Both the position numbers and the translations under genes were made by a program. This document shows positions 34,566 to 42,549 of a DNA stretch of 64,000 nt, one piece after another. Location of the stretch: positions 2,053,501 through 2,117,500 of the forward strand of contig NZ_CP150166.1 in NCBI RefSeq assembly GCF_037963765.1, in the 5' to 3' direction. Source of the stretch: Sporosarcina sp. FSL W8-0480. Lineage in GTDB: Bacteria; Bacillota; Bacilli; Bacillales_A; Planococcaceae. Numbering within the stretch: the first letter of the stretch is position 1; each line of letters opens with the position of its first letter. The notes below the pieces were generated by a model. That model had not been told where the DNA came from, searched no databases, and saw nothing but the letters and a program-made list of their open reading frames with translations.

Positions 34566-37280
34566 ATGGCAAAAAGCAATTTGCACAATAGCCGCAAATC
34601 TTTCGAGCTGAATGGTAAGACATATAACTATTACCAACTGAAAGCTCTTGAAGAAGCAGGCGTTGCGAACGTTTCTAAACTACCTTATTCAGTAAAAGTG
34701 CTACTTGAGTCCGTCTTGCGCCAACATGACGGCTATGTGATCAAAGACGAACACGTTGAAAACTTGGCAAAATGGGGCAAGGACGCTGATAAGGACGCTG
34801 AAGTTCCTTTCAAACCATCACGCGTTATCTTACAAGACTTCACTGGAGTTCCAGTTGTCGTTGACCTTGCATCCCTTCGTTCAGCAATGGCTGAAATGGG
34901 TGGAGACCCGAACAAAATCAATCCGGAAATTCCAGTAGATCTTGTTATCGACCACTCGGTACAAGTTGACCGTTACGGTTCAGCAGATGCACTTCGCCTG
35001 AACATGGAACTTGAATTCGAACGTAACGCTGAGCGTTATCAATTCCTAAGCTGGGCACAAAAAGCGTACGATAACTATCGTGCTGTTCCTCCAGCAACAG
35101 GTATCGTTCACCAAGTTAACCTTGAGTATCTTGCAAGCGTAGTCCATGCAATCGAAAACGAAGATGGAACATTCGAAACATATCCAGATACACTTGTTGG
35201 TACAGACTCTCATACAACAATGATCAACGGTATCGGTGTTCTTGGATGGGGTGTAGGTGGTATCGAAGCCGAAGCAGGTATGCTTGGCCAACCTTCATAT
35301 TTCCCGATTCCTGAAGTTATCGGTGTTAAACTTGTTGGCGAACTTCCGAACGGAACAACCGCAACTGACCTTGCACTTAAAGTGACTCAAACACTTCGTG
35401 CACATGGAGTTGTTGGTAAATTCGTTGAGTTCTTCGGACCTGGCGTTTCTAAATTACCACTTGCTGACCGTGCGACAATCGCAAACATGGCTCCTGAATA
35501 CGGTGCAACTTGTGGTTTCTTCCCAGTTGACGAGGAGTCACTTGACTACATGCGTTTAACAGGACGTGAAGAAGACCATATCCAAGTCGTTAAGAAATAT
35601 CTTGAAGAAAACGATATGTTCTTCACACCGGATAATGAAGAACCTACTTACACAGAAGTGATTGAGATCGATTTAACTAAAATCGAAGCGAACCTTGCTG
35701 GTCCGAAACGTCCGCAAGATATGATTCCACTAACAGAACTACAACGCTCTTTCAAAGATTCCGTTGTAGCTCCTGAAGGAAACCAAGGCTTCGGTCTTAC
35801 TCCGAAGGAATTCGAAAAGAAAGCTACAGTTGAGTTTGCAGACGGCCGTACTGTCGGCATGAAAACAGGCGACCTTGCAATCGCAGCTATCACTTCTTGT
35901 ACGAACACTTCCAACCCATACGTTATGTTAGGTGCTGGACTTGTTGCGAAGAAAGCTGTTGAAAAAGGACTTACACCTCCTGCATACGTGAAAACTTCAC
36001 TTGCACCAGGTTCAAAAGTCGTTACTGGCTACCTTGAGGACTCAGGTCTTTCCAAATACTTGGATCAAATCGGATTCAACACAGTTGGTTACGGATGTAC
36101 AACATGTATCGGAAACTCCGGTCCACTTCTTCCTGAAATCGAAAAAACGATTACAGAAAACGACCTATTAGTTTCTTCAGTACTTTCTGGTAACCGTAAC
36201 TTTGAAGGACGTATCCACCCACTTGTGAAAGCGAACTACTTGGCTTCACCGCCACTTGTTGTTGCTTATGCACTTGCTGGAACTGTCGATATCGACTTCG
36301 AAAAAGATCCAATCGGTAAAGCAAAAGACGGCACAGACGTATACTTCAAAGATATCTGGCCAACATCGGAAGAAGTGAAGGAAGTTGTTAAAGCAACTGT
36401 AACACCTGATCTTTTCCGTAAAGAATATGCTCGCGTATTCACAGAAAACGAAGCTTGGAATGCAATCGAGACAACTGATGATTCATTATATGACTTCGAT
36501 GAAAACTCGACGTATATCCAAAACCCACCGTTCTTCGAAGGCTTATCAAAAGAGCCTGCTGATATCGAAGCTCTTTCCGGACTTCGTGTAATCGGTAAGT
36601 TCGGTGATTCGATCACGACTGACCATATTTCACCTGCGGGCGCAATCGGTAAAGATACGCCAGCTGGTAAATACTTGCGCGAACGCGGCGTAGAGCCACG
36701 TTACTTCAATTCATACGGTTCCCGCCGTGGTAACCATGAAGTAATGATGCGCGGTACATTCGCGAACATCCGTATCCGTAACCAAATTGCAAAAGGTACA
36801 GAAGGTGGCTTCACTACTTACTGGCCGACGAAAGAAATCTGCCCAATCTATGACGCAGCTATGCGTTATCAGGAAGATGGAACAGGTCTTGCAATTCTTG
36901 CAGGTAAGGATTATGGTATGGGCTCTTCACGTGACTGGGCTGCAAAAGGTACTTCACTATTAGGTATCAAAACAGTTATCGCGGAAAGTTATGAGCGTAT
37001 CCACCGTTCGAACCTTGTCATGATGGGTGTTCTTCCACTTCAATTCTTGAATGGGGAAAGCGCTGAAACACTTGGTCTAACAGGCGAAGAAGAAATCAGC
37101 GTAAACATCGCGGAAGGCGTAAAACCACGCGATATCCTGAAAGTGACAGCAACTTCAAAAGACGGCTCTGTAAAAGAATTCGACGTATTGGCTCGTTTCG
37201 ACTCTGAAGTTGAAATCGACTACTACCGTCACGGCGGAATCCTTCAAATGGTTCTTCGTGATAAAATGAAGAATAACTAA
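34566..37280 (+). CDS. citB: Aconitate hydratase (aconitase A)
   Basis: TCA-cycle enzyme of 904 residues (usual ~900) that interconverts citrate and isocitrate; the Bacillus enzyme also acts as an iron-responsive RNA-binding regulator. The 4Fe-4S ligands are Cys in [12 protein letters not shown] (about 443) and in [12 protein letters not shown] (about 509 and 512). The swivel domain contains [11 protein letters not shown] strong AAAGGAGGAG site precedes the ATG, and codon use is visibly that of a highly expressed gene. Monocistronic. Confidence 0.97.
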   Translation: MAKSNLHNSRKSFELNGKTYNYYQLKALEEAGVANVSKLPYSVKVLLESVLRQHDGYVIKDEHVENLAKWGKDADKDAEVPFKPSRVILQDFTGVPVVVDLASLRSAMAEMGGDPNKINPEIPVDLVIDHSVQVDRYGSADALRLNMELEFERNAERYQFLSWAQKAYDNYRAVPPATGIVHQVNLEYLASVVHAIENEDGTFETYPDTLVGTDSHTTMINGIGVLGWGVGGIEAEAGMLGQPSYFPIPEVIGVKLVGELPNGTTATDLALKVTQTLRAHGVVGKFVEFFGPGVSKLPLADRATIANMAPEYGATCGFFPVDEESLDYMRLTGREEDHIQVVKKYLEENDMFFTPDNEEPTYTEVIEIDLTKIEANLAGPKRPQDMIPLTELQRSFKDSVVAPEGNQGFGLTPKEFEKKATVEFADGRTVGMKTGDLAIAAITSCTNTSNPYVMLGAGLVAKKAVEKGLTPPAYVKTSLAPGSKVVTGYLEDSGLSKYLDQIGFNTVGYGCTTCIGNSGPLLPEIEKTITENDLLVSSVLSGNRNFEGRIHPLVKANYLASPPLVVAYALAGTVDIDFEKDPIGKAKDGTDVYFKDIWPTSEEVKEVVKATVTPDLFRKEYARVFTENEAWNAIETTDDSLYDFDENSTYIQNPPFFEGLSKEPADIEALSGLRVIGKFGDSITTDHISPAGAIGKDTPAGKYLRERGVEPRYFNSYGSRRGNHEVMMRGTFANIRIRNQIAKGTEGGFTTYWPTKEICPIYDAAMRYQEDGTGLAILAGKDYGMGSSRDWAAKGTSLLGIKTVIAESYERIHRSNLVMMGVLPLQFLNGESAETLGLTGEEEISVNIAEGVKPRDILKVTATSKDGSVKEFDVLARFDSEVEIDYYRHGGILQMVLRDKMKNN

Positions 37281-37290
37281 TATTATTTTA

Positions 37291-37320
37291 AAAGCGTCCG
37301 ATTACATCGGACGCTTTTTT
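37291..37320 (+). terminator. Terminator after the aconitase gene
   Basis: 12-bp perfect arms AAAGCGTCCGAT / ATCGGACGCTTT with a 3-base loop, then T. Confidence 0.95.
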
Positions 37321-37397
37321 ACATACTAAAATTCAGTGTTGACGGATCACAAAAGCTAACATATAATACAATACAATTAAGTTTCTATAAACGAGCT

Positions 37398-37636
37398 ATG
37401 AGAAGGACATGAATCATTTCGAAAGCTTTACCAGAGAACAGGGCCTTGGCTGGAAGTCCTGTAGCGGATGAATTGATTTACCACCTTTAAGCTATCATAG
37501 GGGACTGCGTATTGCAGGAAACTATGATCGGGAGACCGTTATCGATTGAAGCGCCGAGCTTTTTAAGCATGGCGAAATTTGGGTGGCACCACGACCGCAT
37601 TCGTCCCTATATTGGGGAGAATGCGGTCTTTTTTTA
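37398..37636 (+). promoter_or_regulatory. T-box riboswitch 1 (threonine specific)
   Basis: tRNA-sensing leader. Stem I contains the AGAGAACAGGG...AAGTCCTGT part and a specifier-loop sequence GATTTACCACC with the Thr codon ACC at about 37480-37482. The T-box sequence TTTGGGTGGCACCACG is at 37578-37593. The terminator stem GACCGCATTC...GAATGCGGTC is followed by seven T (to 37634). Uncharged tRNA-Thr is expected to favour the antiterminator and allow transcription. Confidence 0.93.
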
Positions 37637-37650
37637 TTTTAATATCAGTG

Positions 37651-37887
37651 TTGAGAAGGACATGAATCAATTCGGAAGTTTTGCCAGAGAACAGGATCAC
37701 GGCTGAAAGTCCTGTAGCGGAATAATTGATTTACCACCTTTGAGCTATCGTAGGGGACTGCATATGCAGGAAACTATGATCGGGAGACCGTTATCAGTTG
37801 AGCGCTGCGCTTTTTAAGCATGGCGAAATTTGGGTGGCACCACGACCGCATTCGTCCCTTTACTGAGGGAAGAATGCGGTTTTTTAT
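37651..37887 (+). promoter_or_regulatory. T-box riboswitch 2 (threonine specific)
   Basis: A second leader about 250 bases downstream, nearly identical in sequence to the first, with specifier ACC at about 37733-37735, the T-box sequence at about 37829-37844, and terminator arms ACCGCATTC / GAATGCGGT (37845-37853, 37872-37880) followed by six T. Tandem leaders give a tighter, multiplicative response to uncharged tRNA-Thr. Confidence 0.93.
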
Positions 37888-37919
37888 TTATATAAGACTA
37901 ATTAATAGGAGGAATTACA

Positions 37920-39116
37920 ATGTCAGTACAACTGGAGATTGAAAAAAGGAACCATCGAAAATTAGGTCAAGAACTTGAATTGTTCATGTCGTCAGAAGAA
38001 GCGCCGGGCATGCCGTTTTATTTACCAAAAGGGATGGTTTTACGGAATGAGTTGGAGCAATTTTGGAAACGGAAGCATGAGGAAGCAGGCTATGAAGAGA
38101 TTAAAACACCGATCATGATGAAGCAAGGATTATGGGAACAATCCGGTCATTGGGATCACTATCATGAGAACATGTATTTTTCGGATGTGGATGAACAGCA
38201 GTATGCATTGAAACCGATGAATTGTCCGGGTGCGATGCTGATTTTTAATCACAAACGAAGAAGTTACCGGGAAATACCGATCCGTTATGCAGAATTAGGT
38301 TTAGTGCATCGCCATGAATTATCAGGCTCTTTGAATGGACTATTGCGAGTACGTGCATTTACACAAGACGATGCACATCTATTTGTCCGGAAAGATCAAA
38401 TTCAACGGGAAGTCGATAGTGTATTGGATTTGATAGACGATATCTACTCGGAGTTCGGTTTCAGTTATGAAGTCGAATTATCGACAAGACCGGAAAATTT
38501 TATGGGCTCCATCGATTTATGGGATGAAGCGGAACAGTCATTGGAAGATGTGTTGAAACAGCGGGGAGTGGCTTATCGTATTAACGAAGGAGATGGCGCG
38601 TTTTATGGTCCGAAAATTGATTTTCATATATTGGATTCATTAGGACGGAGTTGGCAATGTGGAACTGTGCAACTGGATTTCCAAATGCCGGAGAAATTTA
38701 ATTGCAGATATATTAATGAAAAGAATGAACTTGAATATCCGATCATTATCCATAGGGCTATTTTCGGATCAGTAGAGAGATTCCTTGCAATTTTGGTGGA
38801 GCACTACGCGGGAGAGTTCCCATTATGGCTCGCACCTGAGCAAGTAAGAATCATACCGATTGCAGATAAGCATGTTGCTTATGCTCAGGAAGTGAAAAAG
38901 GGGCTTGCAGCAAAGGGATTCCGTGTTAACGTGGACGATCGAGCTGAAAAGATGGGGTTGAAAATTAGAGAATCAGAGAAGCAGAAGGTTCCTTATATGA
39001 TGATTGTTGGTGATCAGGAAGTTGAAAAACAAATGGTTTCAGTTCGGAAGCGAAAAGAAGGTGACCTTGGTCAGTTAGTCATTGAGGATGTCTTAGACTT
39101 ATTAAAAGTAGAATAA
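37920..39116 (+). CDS. Short threonyl-tRNA synthetase lacking the N-terminal editing region
   Basis: 398 residues, compared with ~640 for ThrS/ThrZ. The catalytic core is complete: zinc ligands Cys 102 (PMNCPGAM), His 153 (QDDAHLF) and His 278 (IIHRAIFGS) keep the spacing of E. coli Cys334, His385 and His511. Motif 2 (RYAELGLVHRHE), motif 3 (GSVERFLAILVEHY) and the anticodon-binding domain (about 295-398) are present. Alignment of the first zinc ligand places residue 1 near E. coli residue 233, so both the TGS-like N1 and the editing N2 domain are missing. AGGAGG precedes the ATG, and no residual N-terminal coding is seen upstream, only two T-box leaders. It is likely a second, starvation-induced enzyme. 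Confidence 0.92.
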   Translation: MSVQLEIEKRNHRKLGQELELFMSSEEAPGMPFYLPKGMVLRNELEQFWKRKHEEAGYEEIKTPIMMKQGLWEQSGHWDHYHENMYFSDVDEQQYALKPMNCPGAMLIFNHKRRSYREIPIRYAELGLVHRHELSGSLNGLLRVRAFTQDDAHLFVRKDQIQREVDSVLDLIDDIYSEFGFSYEVELSTRPENFMGSIDLWDEAEQSLEDVLKQRGVAYRINEGDGAFYGPKIDFHILDSLGRSWQCGTVQLDFQMPEKFNCRYINEKNELEYPIIIHRAIFGSVERFLAILVEHYAGEFPLWLAPEQVRIIPIADKHVAYAQEVKKGLAAKGFRVNVDDRAEKMGLKIRESEKQKVPYMMIVGDQEVEKQMVSVRKRKEGDLGQLVIEDVLDLLKVE

Positions 39117-39118
39117 GA

Positions 39119-39144
39119 AAAGAGTGCCGACATGAGCACTCTTT
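39119..39144. terminator. Terminator after the short ThrRS gene
   Basis: AAAGAGTGC / GCACTCTTT (39119-39127, 39136-39144) between convergent genes. Confidence 0.8.
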
Positions 39145-39160
39145 CCTTATTAGCCTCTTG

Positions 39161-39850
39161 TTAGTCCGAATGTACAAATTCAATTTTCCTACATTCATAC
39201 AGTCCATTTTGAAATTCATACGTAAGATGAAAACTCCCTATATATCCACCAGCGGGTGCGATCTGGGCACCGACGATGGCCATCAATTTGTTATCAATAA
39301 CTTCAAATCGTATCAAGTTATCTGTAACGACATCGGAAAATAAATTCTTTGGTTCTATCCTTAATTTGTCTATTTTTATGACCGTCTTTTCATTTCCAAT
39401 AGTAATAGTGGCTACCGATTTGGTCAACTTCGTTTTCACGTTCTTCAAAAGAATCGCCATTGGATTATCAACAATCATTTCCCTATATACATTGCCGATA
39501 TTTGTTTCCGTATTATGCAGGACATGAACCTCTTGAAGAATAGTTCCAGTACCATACCCTTTAGTTAAAATGATGATTAATTCTTTTTCTCCATCATGAT
39601 TAATATCGCTGTAAATCAATTGCGGCCAATAGCTCTCATTTGACACATTGATCCAAAACGGGAAGTATTGAATAGCTCCATTTGCCTCTAATCGGAATTT
39701 CTCCAGATTGCCTTCTCTCTCAGTCGCATATAAATAGATATATGCTTCCGGTATTTTCCCAACAACTTCTTCACCGGACATGGACTTTACTGGTTTTATC
39801 ATAAGTACTATCAAACAGGCTGCTACGCAACATACTAACACCCGATTCAT
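39161..39850 (-). CDS. Secreted protein of unknown function with a VCBS/FG-GAP-like segment
   Basis: 229 residues starting from the ATG at 39850, which has AGGTG close upstream; the frame stays open to a TTG at 39937. An N-terminal hydrophobic stretch (about 4-22) is a probable signal peptide. The segment YSDINHDGEKELIIIL (about 80-95) has the D-x-N-x-D-G pattern of calcium-binding FG-GAP/VCBS repeats, found in several Bacillales spore or surface proteins of unknown role. I do not recognise the family beyond this. Confidence 0.65.
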   Translation of the reverse strand: MNRVLVCCVAACLIVLMIKPVKSMSGEEVVGKIPEAYIYLYATEREGNLEKFRLEANGAIQYFPFWINVSNESYWPQLIYSDINHDGEKELIIILTKGYGTGTILQEVHVLHNTETNIGNVYREMIVDNPMAILLKNVKTKLTKSVATITIGNEKTVIKIDKLRIEPKNLFSDVVTDNLIRFEVIDNKLMAIVGAQIAPAGGYIGSFHLTYEFQNGLYECRKIEFVHSD

Positions 39851-39939
39851 ATAACACCTCATTACTGTTTGGTTTAGTATGATCAAAATACTTTGGATTA
39901 TTTCTTTCGTATTGAATAGCAGTTCCCCAATCAGCAATA

Positions 39940-39976
39940 ATCACCTCTCTTTTGTATAATGTTCAAGAGAGGTGAT
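39940..39976 (+). promoter_or_regulatory. Perfect 12-bp inverted repeat covering the yneP ribosome site
   Basis: ATCACCTCTCTT (39940-39951) and AAGAGAGGTGAT (39965-39976) are exact complements around a 13-base loop that itself contains TATAAT (39955-39960). The right arm is the Shine-Dalgarno of the thioesterase gene starting at 39980. Confidence 0.7.
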
Positions 39977-39979
39977 GAC

Positions 39980-40405
39980 ATGTTTATCAGTGAAAAAGAA
40001 ATAGAAATTCGATATGCAGAAACCGACCAGATGGGGGTCGTCTATCACGCGAATTACTTAGTCTGGATGGAAATTGGGCGCACAAGCCTCATACAGGATT
40101 TAGGCTTTACATATGCCGGCCTCGAAGCAGAAGGCTATCTTTCTCCGGTTATTGACTTATCCATCCAATATAAGGCTGCTATGCGGTACGGACAAAAGGC
40201 GACCGTGCGTACATGGGTTGAGTCGCATGGAAAGCTGCGCACGGTTTATGGCTATGAAATTTTGCATGAAAATGGTACCATTGCAGCAACCGCCACTTCC
40301 GAACATATTTTAGTGAAGAGGGACAGCTTCAGACCGGTTTCATTGATGAAAATTGATCCTGCATGGGATGCTAAGTATATGGAAATCTGCCGGGTGACAG
40401 ACTAA
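39980..40405 (+). CDS. yneP: YbgC/YneP-type acyl-CoA thioesterase
   Basis: 141-residue hotdog-fold 4-hydroxybenzoyl-CoA thioesterase-like enzyme. The catalytic Asp is in YAETDQMGVVYHANYLVWMEIGR (Asp about 15), given here by flanks. AGAGGTGATG precedes the ATG at 39980; an in-frame ATG at 39959 overlaps the -10-like TATAAT and is rejected. Its stop overlaps the start of yneQ (TAATG), as in the B. subtilis yneP-yneQ pair. Confidence 0.9.
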   Translation: MFISEKEIEIRYAETDQMGVVYHANYLVWMEIGRTSLIQDLGFTYAGLEAEGYLSPVIDLSIQYKAAMRYGQKATVRTWVESHGKLRTVYGYEILHENGTIAATATSEHILVKRDSFRPVSLMKIDPAWDAKYMEICRVTD

Positions 40406-40722
40406 TGGCGTTCGGTATCAATCGTGCGGAATTGAAAGCTTGGAAAGAAAAAGTTCGGAACGAAGAGATTGCTTTTCTTACCCATTACTGGATTGACGAT
40501 CGCTTTCCTGGGTGTAAAACGGTGACAAAAGTGGGATGTACGAATCTTGATAAATTGATTGAATGGGGTAAAACATATGGGTTGAAGCCAGAATGGATTG
40601 ACCACCGCAAGGATTATCCCCATTATGATTTGTTCGGAAAAATTGAACTGAAAGCATTACTTGATGCAGGGTTAATTGATCAAGCACATCGATTTAATTT
40701 ACTAGATAAGCATGAGGGATAG
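40405..40722 (+). CDS. yneQ: YneQ-like protein
   Basis: 105-residue basic protein without recognisable domain, matching YneQ by size and by its place directly after yneP, with one base overlap. It has the conserved-looking Trp/His-rich core KPEWIDHRKDYPHYDLFG. Function unknown. Confidence 0.75.
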   Translation: MAFGINRAELKAWKEKVRNEEIAFLTHYWIDDRFPGCKTVTKVGCTNLDKLIEWGKTYGLKPEWIDHRKDYPHYDLFGKIELKALLDAGLIDQAHRFNLLDKHEG

Positions 40723-40744
40723 CCCTTCATGCTTATTTGTTTTG
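40706..40744 (+). terminator. Terminator after yneQ
   Basis: ATAAGCATGAGGG / CCCTTCATGCTTAT (one bulge) followed by TTGTTTT; overlaps the yneQ stop codon. It separates the conserved yne genes from the coat-type cluster. Confidence 0.8.
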
Positions 40745-40816
40745 CCTAAAGCGAATCTCCGCTAATGCATACAACTAATAGTAGGGGAATGTCTTGAGGA
40801 AGTGGGTGCAGTAGAG

Positions 40817-42013
40817 ATGGAAACAATTCTATTTATCGGATCCGCGACTTCCGGATCGAGTTTGGATGCATTTGAAGCTGCCAATCGATTGGGCTATGGA
40901 ACCATACTGGTTACAAACCGCAAGACGTTTATCCACAATAAAAACAATTTCCCCTTCATCGACAAAGTGATTTATGTGGATGTAATGGATGAAGACACGA
41001 TTAGAAAACAGATTTTATATTTGATAGATACAACATACACACTCCAAGCCATCATCAGTTTTGTAGATCCATATACCTCTTTAGCCGCAAGACTTTCCAA
41101 TGAGTATTGCGATTCCTCCATCTCATCCGATGCCTTACAAATACTTGAAGATAAATCCACTACACGCGAAGTATTAAAAGATCATCCTGCAACTTGTGAA
41201 TTTAAAGTTATCAATGGAAAACAGTTAATTCATTCATCAATGGACTATCCTTTCGTGTTGAAAAAACCGGTTTCCAATGGTTCAAAAGATGTTTATTTAA
41301 TAGAAAATGAAGTGCACTTAAATGCCGCCCTGAAAAAGATGGCAACACAACACCCAGTAATCATTGAAGAATTTATCGATGGAGACCAATATGTCATTGA
41401 AACGCTTGTTTGTAACGGTTTGCCTATCATTGTCGCGATTATAAAACAGGAAATATCGATGGACTATACATTCATCGTAACGGGATATGAAGTCGTCATC
41501 AAAATGGATAATGTCATCTACCGTGATCTATGGAAATCAGTCATTTCAATCCTTCGTGAAATTGGTCTAAAACATGGTGCGTGCCATCTTGAAATGCGTC
41601 TTTCAAAAAAAGGATGGAAGCTGATTGAGATTAATCCAAGAATCTCTGGTGGAGCTATGAACAGAATGATCTATGAGGCACTTGGTGTCAATCTTGTTAA
41701 AGAGACGGTCAAACTTTATCTCGGAATGGAACCGGATCTCCTTGTAAGAAAATGTCAACCGATCTATACATCTTTTATTACACTCCATAACTATGGGTAT
41801 TTGCTCGGGATTGAAGGTGAACATGAAGCCGCATCATCAACCGGAATTGTCGATATCCATCTACGACCTGTGATTGGCACTCTGATAATGCCGCCTATAT
41901 CGATGGGGCAACGATATGGCTATGTAATGGCTATAGGAAATACTTCTGTTGAAGCTAAGGCAAGGGCAGAAATGGCCGCAAGATGTATAAAGTTTTATAT
42001 TGAGCCGATATAA
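40817..42013 (+). CDS. ATP-grasp ligase, L-amino-acid-ligase-like (paralogue 1)
   Basis: 398-residue ATP-grasp enzyme with the layout of BacD/CarB-like carboxylate-amine ligases. It has a Rossmann-like N-lobe (FIGSATSGSSLDAFEAANRLGY), ATP-binding FVLKKPVSNGSKDVYL (about 150-165), IIEEFIDGDQYVIE, HLEMRL and the metal-binding LIEINPRISGGAM (about 275-287). The family joins a carboxylate, activated as acyl phosphate, to an amine. It is paralogous along its whole length to the minus-strand gene at 44750. A CotY/CotZ-type gene follows after 36 bases. Start ATG 40817 is chosen over GTG 40802 for GGGTG eight bases upstream. Substrates unknown. Confidence 0.85.
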   Translation: METILFIGSATSGSSLDAFEAANRLGYGTILVTNRKTFIHNKNNFPFIDKVIYVDVMDEDTIRKQILYLIDTTYTLQAIISFVDPYTSLAARLSNEYCDSSISSDALQILEDKSTTREVLKDHPATCEFKVINGKQLIHSSMDYPFVLKKPVSNGSKDVYLIENEVHLNAALKKMATQHPVIIEEFIDGDQYVIETLVCNGLPIIVAIIKQEISMDYTFIVTGYEVVIKMDNVIYRDLWKSVISILREIGLKHGACHLEMRLSKKGWKLIEINPRISGGAMNRMIYEALGVNLVKETVKLYLGMEPDLLVRKCQPIYTSFITLHNYGYLLGIEGEHEAASSTGIVDIHLRPVIGTLIMPPISMGQRYGYVMAIGNTSVEAKARAEMAARCIKFYIEPI

Positions 42014-42049
42014 ACGCAATGACAACCTACATAAAGGGAGGGGTAATAG

Positions 42050-42460
42050 ATGACGAAATGCTGCATTTGCGTTGAAATGAAAGAGCTTCTAAAAGAGCAG
42101 AAATTGCTTTCCCACTTCGGGAAAGGATTCAAGTTTATTCATATGCCCAAATGTAAGGACACGATTCCACTCGTGCTACAGTCAGGTGAAGATTTTGATT
42201 ATTTTACTGCGATGATCGAAGGTGGAACTACGCCTTATTTCAGATTGGAAAAGATTGATGAATCAAGTTGTTGCGCTCAATTGAGACTGCTAAAACCAGT
42301 CGATTTTAAAGGGCGGCTCGCTATGACGGAAAAAGATTTATACACATTGAAAAAAACTTCCCACTGCATCCACGTAGAACTTTGCTGCTTCTGCGCATTC
42401 ACCCCACTTTCCATAGACCTGCTTGACCGTCCCCTACCAATAATCGAATCAAAAACCTAA
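42050..42460 (+). CDS. CotY/CotZ-family spore coat protein
   Basis: 136 residues, Cys-rich. The pattern matches the CotY/CotZ/ExsY family, proteins that form the cross-linked spore crust or exosporium basal layer: KDTIPLVLQSG near 37-47, YFRLEKIDESSCCAQLRLLKPVD near 64-86 (here given by its ends), HCIHVELCCFCAFTPLSIDLL near the C-terminus. Cysteines at 4, 5, 7, 35, about 74-75, 105 and 112-115. It is expressed in the mother cell in known cases. It links the surrounding ligase genes to the spore surface. GGGAGGGG precedes the ATG. Confidence 0.85.
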   Translation: MTKCCICVEMKELLKEQKLLSHFGKGFKFIHMPKCKDTIPLVLQSGEDFDYFTAMIEGGTTPYFRLEKIDESSCCAQLRLLKPVDFKGRLAMTEKDLYTLKKTSHCIHVELCCFCAFTPLSIDLLDRPLPIIESKT

Positions 42461-42500
42461 AAACTAATTCCTGTTTTGTAAACTCTTGTCCTTGTCGTTC

Positions 42501-42518
42501 TACATTCAAATGAATGTA
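42501..42518. promoter_or_regulatory. Palindrome before the fusion ligase gene
   Basis: TACATTCA-AA-TGAATGTA, perfect 8-bp arms, 31 bases before the ATG at 42550; operator or promoter-associated, not identified. Confidence 0.35.
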
Positions 42519-42549
42519 TTATATAGAGCCACTAAAAAGGAGATAGACT

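Noticed and set aside
37398..37887. Small protein genes in the open frames of the ThrRS leader
   Set aside because: The sequence is fully explained by two T-box riboswitches; the frames lack ribosome sites.
39955..39960. Start of the thioesterase gene at the ATG at 39959
   Set aside because: That ATG overlaps the TATAAT and has no ribosome site; the ATG at 39980 has a strong one and fits the family length.
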